Shown: piece by piece, positions 33,577-38,184 of the stretch
Layout of the letters: the number at the start of each line of letters is the position of its first letter
How positions within the stretch are numbered: position 1 is the first letter of the stretch
Assembly (NCBI GenBank): GCA_011526365.1
Contig: WTIO01000007.1
Span: forward strand, 1-38,184
Length of the DNA stretch: 38,184 nt
Direction of reading: 5' to 3'
Source of the DNA: Flavobacteriales bacterium
Lineage (GTDB): Bacteria > Bacteroidota > Bacteroidia > Flavobacteriales > Flavobacteriaceae
Made by a program: the position numbers and the translations under genes
The notes under the pieces: model-generated
What the model was told of the DNA's origin: nothing
The model's database searches: none
Seen by the model: the letters and a program-made list of their open reading frames with translations, nothing else

Positions 33577-33663
33577 CCGAAATCGTCGGCCAAAGCGCTT
33601 GAGCAACAGATAAACTGCTAGAGCCATAAAAACAACTACTAAAATCGGTTGTAGCAGTGCCAT
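33535..33663 (-). CDS. FeoB-associated Cys-rich membrane protein
   Basis: A 42-residue protein: one membrane helix (PILVVVFMALAVYLLL, about residues 6-21), a basic segment (KRFGRRFRKK) that should sit in the cytoplasm, and a C-terminal cysteine cluster C-x3-C-x-C-H. This is the FeoB-associated Cys-rich family. Only 1 base separates its ATG from the feoB stop, so it is translated from the same mRNA. It may handle iron at the cytoplasmic exit of FeoB, by analogy with FeoC, but the role is not established. Confidence 0.85.
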   Translation of the reverse strand: MALLQPILVVVFMALAVYLLLKRFGRRFRKKEGSCNSDCSCH

Positions 33664-33664
33664 A

Positions 33665-35761
33665 TTAATATAGGATTTGATAGGCAATTAAAGAACAAAC
33701 ATAGGCAATCGACGTCATCCCTACAAGTTGAAGGGTAGACCACTTCCAGGAATTGGTTTCTTTGCGTACTACTGCCAAAGTGCTCATACACTGCATGGCA
33801 AAGGCGTAAAACAACAGCAAAGAAATTCCAGAAGCTAAGTTAAATGTAGGCTTTCCGTCAGGGCGCTGTTCTGATGCCATACGCGATTTTATGGTTTCCT
33901 CTTGGGTAGCACCCACACTGTAAATGGTTGCCAAAGTTCCCACAAATACCTCCCGTGCTGCAAAGGACGCAATTAACGCGATGCCTATTTTCCAATCGTA
34001 ACCCAGCGGTGCAATTGCGGGTTCAATTACCCGCCCCAAAATACCGATGTAGGAATTTTCGAGCTTATATGAGGCTATTTTATATTCTAGGTCTTCGGCA
34101 TCCAAATTTTGAGCAGCATATTGATTGGTGATAATTTCTTCGGCTTGGGAAAATTTTTCTGAAGGACCAAAAGATGCTAAGCCCCACAGGAGAATGGAGA
34201 TAGCAAAAATGATTCTTCCTGCCTCAACAACAAAGGTTTTTGTTTTTTCAAAAACAGTATAAAAAACATCTTTTACCAACGGCAGTTTGTAGTTGGGCAT
34301 TTCTACTACAAAATAGCTTTTGTATTGGGTTTTTAGTACCCGTTTTAAGATTAAGGAGGCGCCAAGGGCCATCACCACACCGAGCAAATAAAGTCCCATT
34401 AGGGTTAGGCCTTGATAATTCATGCCCAGTATTCGCTTGTTGGGAATAACCAATGCAATTAAAATTAGGTACACGGGCAATCGTGCCGAACAGGTGATGA
34501 ATGGCGTTACTAGAATAGTAATCAAACGCTCCTTCCAATTTTCAATATTGCGGGTTGCCATTACAGCAGGAATAGCACATGCTGCCCCTGAAATCAGCGG
34601 AATAACACTTTTCCCGCTAAGGCCAAAACGGCGCAGGCTGCGATCCATTAAAAACACCACCCGACTCATGTAACCGGTTTCTTCTAAAATGGAAATAAAA
34701 AGAAACAACAAAGCAATTTGCGGAATAAAGATTAAAATTCCTGCCAAACCAGGCAGTACCCCTTCTGCAAGAAGATTGGTAAATAAGCCTGGGGGAAAAT
34801 TGGTTTTAACCTGTTCGCTTAGTGTTGCAAAAGTTCCGTCGATAAAATCCATGGGGATACTACTCCAATCGTAGATAATTTGAAACAAGGAAAGCAGTAA
34901 GAGTCCAAAAAACACATAGCCCCAAAATTTGTGGAGTAACACCCGGTCTAAACGCGCTCTAAAATCTGTTCCAGCAGTACGATCAACCGTATATGCGGCC
35001 TTTAGTGCCGAATTAATAATTTGATAACGCTTTACGGTTTCCCGTTGTTGAAGGCGCTTTAAATCTTGTTCGGATTGGGTTTTAAAACCCGAACTGTCCG
35101 CAACTTTCTGACGGTTTAATTTGGCAAAATTCACATCCTGTGTAATTACCAGCCAGAGTTTAAAAAGTGACTCGTTGGGGAAGGTTTTTTGTAAACTTTC
35201 AAAATACTCTGGGGCAATTGTATCTAGTTCTAGCAAGGGAGTGTTCTCCAAATTGCGGTATTCAATGAGTGCTCCTTTTAGTTCTTCTACCCCCCAATTG
35301 TTGCGGGCACTCATGAGGACCACTTTTGTTTTTAGGGCAGTTTCTAAAGCAACCTTATCCAATTGTATCCCCCTACGTTTCATTTGATCGGCCATGTTGA
35401 TGACCAAAATTGTGGGGATTTCCAAGTCTTTAATTTGTGTAAAAAGGAGCAGGTTTCTTTTGAGATTTTCGATATCAGTGACCACCACTGCCACATCGGG
35501 ATAATCGCGGTCATTTTTATTGAGCAATAACTCAATAACAATGCTTTCATCCATGGAACTCGCATTGAGGCTATAGGTTCCAGGCAGGTCTATTATGTGA
35601 GCTTTTGTGGTTCGATCTAAGCGGCATCTGCCCTCTTTTTTTTCTACAGTAATCCCAGGGTAGTTTCCCACCTTTTGTTTTAGTCCGGTTAACTGGTTAA
35701 ATACTGAGGTTTTTCCCGTATTGGGGTTACCAATTAATGCAACATTAAGTGAGCGTCCCAT
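33665..35761 (-). CDS. feoB: Ferrous iron transport protein B
   Basis: A 698-residue inner-membrane Fe(II) importer with an N-terminal G domain. GTPase motifs: G1 GNPNTGKT (11-18), G3 DLPG (58-61) and G4 NMAD (122-125). The helical spacer follows to about 260, then the membrane part with two Gate domains (about 340-440 and 500-620) including the SGAACAIPAVMATR and SFAAREVFVGT motifs. Length is typical. feoA lies 6 bases upstream and the Cys-rich gene 1 base downstream: a complete feoA-feoB-Cys-rich operon. Confidence 0.96.
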   Translation of the reverse strand: MGRSLNVALIGNPNTGKTSVFNQLTGLKQKVGNYPGITVEKKEGRCRLDRTTKAHIIDLPGTYSLNASSMDESIVIELLLNKNDRDYPDVAVVVTDIENLKRNLLLFTQIKDLEIPTILVINMADQMKRRGIQLDKVALETALKTKVVLMSARNNWGVEELKGALIEYRNLENTPLLELDTIAPEYFESLQKTFPNESLFKLWLVITQDVNFAKLNRQKVADSSGFKTQSEQDLKRLQQRETVKRYQIINSALKAAYTVDRTAGTDFRARLDRVLLHKFWGYVFFGLLLLSLFQIIYDWSSIPMDFIDGTFATLSEQVKTNFPPGLFTNLLAEGVLPGLAGILIFIPQIALLFLFISILEETGYMSRVVFLMDRSLRRFGLSGKSVIPLISGAACAIPAVMATRNIENWKERLITILVTPFITCSARLPVYLILIALVIPNKRILGMNYQGLTLMGLYLLGVVMALGASLILKRVLKTQYKSYFVVEMPNYKLPLVKDVFYTVFEKTKTFVVEAGRIIFAISILLWGLASFGPSEKFSQAEEIITNQYAAQNLDAEDLEYKIASYKLENSYIGILGRVIEPAIAPLGYDWKIGIALIASFAAREVFVGTLATIYSVGATQEETIKSRMASEQRPDGKPTFNLASGISLLLFYAFAMQCMSTLAVVRKETNSWKWSTLQLVGMTSIAYVCSLIAYQILY

Positions 35762-35767
35762 GGAGAC

Positions 35768-35992
35768 TTAAAGTAAATTAATTTCGATTTGGGAGGCAAT
35801 TTCTTGGCGGATGGCCAAATGCGATTCGTCAATCTTAATGTAGAGGGGGTCGTTAAAAGGTGCACGGTGTACCAAGGCAATTTTGTTTCCTGGTAAACAT
35901 CCCATTTCAATTAATTTTAAGGGTAATTTGTCCGTATCAAATGAAGAAATCACCGCTTCTGCCCCTGGCTCAAGTTCATCTAAGAACATCAT
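35768..35992 (-). CDS. feoA: Ferrous iron transport protein A
   Basis: A 74-residue SH3-like protein of the FeoA family, starting with two ATG codons. Motifs: LKLIEMGCLPGNKIALVHRAPFNDPLY split by short loops, then a C-terminal AIRQEIASQI. FeoA is needed for Fe(II) uptake by FeoB and probably acts on its cytoplasmic side. It is the first gene of the operon, with a promoter box 22 bases upstream. Confidence 0.92.
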   Translation of the reverse strand: MMFLDELEPGAEAVISSFDTDKLPLKLIEMGCLPGNKIALVHRAPFNDPLYIKIDESHLAIRQEIASQIEINLL

Positions 35993-36014
35993 TATTTAGA
36001 ATCGTTTTAAAGAG

Positions 36015-36022
36015 CAAATGTA
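36015..36022 (-). promoter_or_regulatory. Minus-7 box TACATTTG of the feo operon
   Basis: An exact TAnnTTTG match 22 bases before the feoA ATG, in the 53-base gap behind the SCO gene. No minus-33 TTG at the expected distance. I see no clear Fur box. Confidence 0.5.
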
Positions 36023-36045
36023 GGGAATTTTGATTGAAGGGAAGA

Positions 36046-36735
36046 TTAAAATGCTTCGGATTCTTCAAAAAATTCTGCTTCTAAAATTTGTAGGTCTTCC
36101 AGCAGTTGTTGCATGGCTTCTGAATTGGTGCCGTCGTAATATCCACGAATTCTTCGCAAGGGGTCAACCAGGACAAAATTTTCGGTATGGATAAGTGCAT
36201 AGGGGTCCTCGTTTGGCTCAATTTTAGCCACTAAATACGATTTTCGGGCCAGATCGTAAATGGTTTTTTTTGGCCCGGTGAGCAAATCCCATTTGGTGTC
36301 CACAACTCCTTTTTCGAGTGCGTATTTTTTTAGCTGAGGCACCGAGTCTATTTCGGGAGTAACACTAAACGACACCAATTGTACATGGGATTTTTGAAGC
36401 ACCTGCTGTTGAATTTCCCCCATATTTGTAGTCATAATAGGGCAAATGGAGGGACAGGTGGTAAATATAAAATCTGCGATATAAATTTTCCCATCAAATT
36501 TTTTGTGGGTGATATTTTCTCCGTTCTGGTTTTGCAATTCAAAATCAGCAATGCGATGAAATTTTTTAACGTACTGAATACTATTGTCTACAAGCTCGGC
36601 ATTTACTCCTGCTGGTTGGAAGATTGGTAAGGCCGGTTTGGGTTTTAAGGCACGATAAAACAACAGTAAAATGACCCCTGATACAGCAGCAAACAGGAGC
36701 AAAAATTTGCGGTACTCATAAAAAAATTGGCGCAT
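36046..36735 (-). CDS. SCO1/SenC family protein (copper chaperone/thiol reductase)
   Basis: A 229-residue membrane-anchored thioredoxin-fold protein. One N-terminal membrane helix (about 11-27) exports the rest to the periplasm. The copper and redox motif TTCPSICPIM gives Cys94 and Cys98 (C-x3-C), and His183 in LIHTENFVLVD is the third metal ligand. All three are present, as needed for copper delivery to the CuA site of cytochrome oxidase. No oxidase genes are in the window. It lies upstream of feoA on the same strand, but the feo operon seems to have its own promoter. Confidence 0.92.
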   Translation of the reverse strand: MRQFFYEYRKFLLLFAAVSGVILLLFYRALKPKPALPIFQPAGVNAELVDNSIQYVKKFHRIADFELQNQNGENITHKKFDGKIYIADFIFTTCPSICPIMTTNMGEIQQQVLQKSHVQLVSFSVTPEIDSVPQLKKYALEKGVVDTKWDLLTGPKKTIYDLARKSYLVAKIEPNEDPYALIHTENFVLVDPLRRIRGYYDGTNSEAMQQLLEDLQILEAEFFEESEAF

Positions 36736-36753
36736 ACAACAACACTATGGTTA

Positions 36754-36761
36754 CAAAGGTA
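36754..36761 (-). promoter_or_regulatory. Minus-7 box TACCTTTG of the SCO gene
   Basis: An exact TAnnTTTG match 18 bases before the ATG at 36735. No clear minus-33 TTG. Confidence 0.45.
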
Positions 36762-36845
36762 AAGTAAATTGAAATGCCCACCAGCGCTTTGTTAAAGATG
36801 TGTAAAATTATAAAACACTAGGCTCCCTGCTGGGCGAAAAAACCC

Positions 36846-36853
36846 TATTTTTG
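36846..36853 (+). promoter_or_regulatory. Minus-7 box TATTTTTG of rseP
   Basis: An exact TAnnTTTG match 15 bases before the rseP ATG at 36869. No minus-33 TTG at the expected distance. Confidence 0.45.
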
Positions 36854-36868
36854 GGAAAAATTCTTTCT

Positions 36869-38184
36869 ATGAGCCCATTTGCTGTTAAGGCAATTCAATT
36901 GTTATTGAGCTTATCCTTACTAATTGTACTCCACGAACTGGGGCATTTTATTCCTGCAAAGTTGTTTAAAACACGTGTGGAAAAATTCTTTTTGTTTTTT
37001 GATGTAAAGTTTGCCCTTTTTAAAAAGAAAATAGGCGATACAGTCTATGGAATTGGTTGGTTGCCCTTAGGCGGCTATGTGAAAATTTCGGGGATGATAG
37101 ACGAAAGTATGGACACCGAACAAATGCAACAACCACCACAGCCCTGGGAGTTTCGTTCGAAACCTGCCTGGCAACGGTTAATTATTATGCTTGGAGGGGT
37201 TACGGTAAACCTAATTTTAGGGTTTTTAATTTATATGATGATTCTTTTTGTTTGGGGAAAAGACACCCTGAGCAATGAAGCCCTCCCAGAAGGATTGCAG
37301 CCCAGTAGTGTTGCTGCTGAAGTTGGTTTCCGCCCTGGAGACCAAGTGTTAGGTGTTGATGGTACTCCCCTAGACAATGTGCTTGATGTAAACCGGTATT
37401 TGTTTTTACGTCATATAAAAACAGTTACCGTAAAACACCGAGAGGGAAACACAGAAACGCTAAATATTCCTGAAGATATTGGTCAACAAATTTTTAAAAG
37501 TGGCGAATTGTTCCCCTTGGTTCCTGCAATTCCTGCTGTAATTGACAGTGTGATCCCCAACTCTCCAGCGGCCCGCAGCGGTTTGTTGCCCAAGGATAAA
37601 ATACTCACCATAAACAACCAACCCATACACGATTGGTCAGATTTGGGGAACACCCTTGATGATCAAGCCAATCAATCTATTACCCTACAAATCAATCGGG
37701 AAGGGGAAATCCTGCAACTTGACGCTACCACAAGTGCCGAAAGTACCCTGGGCGTTTTTCCAAAACGTCCCCAGATTACAGTTACCAACAAATCGCTGTC
37801 CTTAGGGGAAAGTATCCGTGATGGCTTTGCCTTTGGGTATTGGACACTTTATGATTATGTCTCGCAGTTTCAATACATATTTACCAAAAAAGGGGCATCA
37901 CAGGTAGGAGGTTTTGGCGCTATTGGAAACCTTTTCCCCCCAACTTGGGACTGGCGCGGTTTTTGGTCTAGCACCGCTTTAATATCTATAATGTTGGCCT
38001 TTATGAATATTCTTCCTATTCCAGCCTTAGACGGGGGGCATGTTCTGTTTTTATGCTACGAGATTATTACGGGGAGAAAACCGCACGACCGTTTTATGGA
38101 GTATGCCCAGATGCTAGGATTTTTCTTGCTGCTCAGTTTGGTGCTGTTTGCTAATGGAAACGATTTGTACCGCGCTTTTTTTAG
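36869..38184 (+). CDS. rseP: RIP metalloprotease RseP (site-2 protease), open at the right edge
   Basis: An intramembrane zinc protease that cleaves anti-sigma factors and leftover signal peptides. The first membrane helix carries HELGH (about residues 21-25 in LHELGHFIPAKLF). LPLGGYVKI and MLGGVTVNLILGF follow, then two PDZ domains (about 145-210 and 225-290; the second with NSPAARSGLLPKDKIL), and the second active-site motif NILPIPALDGGH near the end. 438 codons are present with no in-frame stop; the last bases are an incomplete codon AG, so only a few residues should be missing. It is divergent from the SCO gene. Confidence 0.95.
   Translation, partial: MSPFAVKAIQLLLSLSLLIVLHELGHFIPAKLFKTRVEKFFLFFDVKFALFKKKIGDTVYGIGWLPLGGYVKISGMIDESMDTEQMQQPPQPWEFRSKPAWQRLIIMLGGVTVNLILGFLIYMMILFVWGKDTLSNEALPEGLQPSSVAAEVGFRPGDQVLGVDGTPLDNVLDVNRYLFLRHIKTVTVKHREGNTETLNIPEDIGQQIFKSGELFPLVPAIPAVIDSVIPNSPAARSGLLPKDKILTINNQPIHDWSDLGNTLDDQANQSITLQINREGEILQLDATTSAESTLGVFPKRPQITVTNKSLSLGESIRDGFAFGYWTLYDYVSQFQYIFTKKGASQVGGFGAIGNLFPPTWDWRGFWSSTALISIMLAFMNILPIPALDGGHVLFLCYEIITGRKPHDRFMEYAQMLGFFLLLSLVLFANGNDLYRAFF

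Noticed and set aside
1-38184. CRISPR arrays, insertion sequences, prophage or genomic island borders
   Set aside because: No spaced direct repeats, transposase, integrase or att-like repeats at the tRNA-Asp were seen on reading both strands.

Overview
The window looks like a contiguous chromosomal segment of a bacterium of the Bacteroidota, most likely a (marine) member of the Flavobacteriaceae. The reasons are: repeated TAnnTTTG minus-7 promoter boxes in front of genes, some with a TTG/TTTG minus-33 element 17-20 nt upstream; a DnaE polymerase carrying its own N-terminal proofreading exonuclease; the four-gene ligase-associated DNA repair operon; a FeoB partner with a cysteine-rich tail; a two-subunit sodium/solute symporter next to acs; and genes for hydroxylated, desaturated carotenoid end groups. 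I see no insertion sequence, prophage, CRISPR array or rRNA, and no stretch above 300 bases without a gene.

Layout. 1-0.9 kb: the tail of an unrecognised gene and a secreted unknown. 0.9-7.3 kb (minus): rmuC, a PhoD-like phosphoesterase, and an acetate unit (small symporter subunit, large subunit, acs). 7.4-11.4 kb: a CruF-type carotenoid hydratase gene, a small lipoprotein, a helical unknown, a nucleoside-diphosphate-sugar epimerase-like protein, a CBS-pair protein and a histone-deacetylase-family hydrolase. 11.4-14.5 kb: metG, a decayed yraN remnant and an ACT-domain protein of unknown role. 14.5-28 kb is a DNA repair and replication block: mfd, then pdeM, an Lhr-like helicase, ATP-dependent ligase and an MBL-fold exonuclease, all on the minus strand and translationally coupled (except mfd), with dnaE diverging on the plus strand. 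28-29 kb: trxA, tRNA-Asp with its own promoter and terminator, and two very small coupled genes. 29-33.5 kb: crtD and crtA (coupled), a PfkB sugar kinase, a DUF1080 lipoprotein and a cupin isomerase-like protein. 33.5-38.2 kb: the feoA-feoB-Cys-rich iron uptake operon, an SCO-family protein and rseP, which runs off the right edge.

How genes work together. The exonuclease, ligase, helicase and endonuclease form one tightly overlapped transcription unit that should act as a repair pathway; Mfd lies directly downstream. CruF, CrtD and CrtA, although 22 kb apart, are predicted to act on the same acyclic carotenoid end (1',2'-hydration, 3',4'-desaturation, 2'-oxidation). FeoA, FeoB and the 42-residue cysteine-rich protein form a ferrous iron importer. 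The symporter and Acs couple uptake of acetate (or a related carboxylate) to its activation.

Most noteworthy: the yraN remnant with lost catalytic region, the missing conventional start codon of mfd, an 11-bp perfect inverted repeat in the divergent control region before dnaE, the two split carotenoid loci, and a set of near-leaderless promoters that move several start codons. No wholly new multi-gene system could be demonstrated; the best candidates for undescribed biology are the small membrane/soluble pair at 28.6-28.9 kb and the ACT-domain protein.
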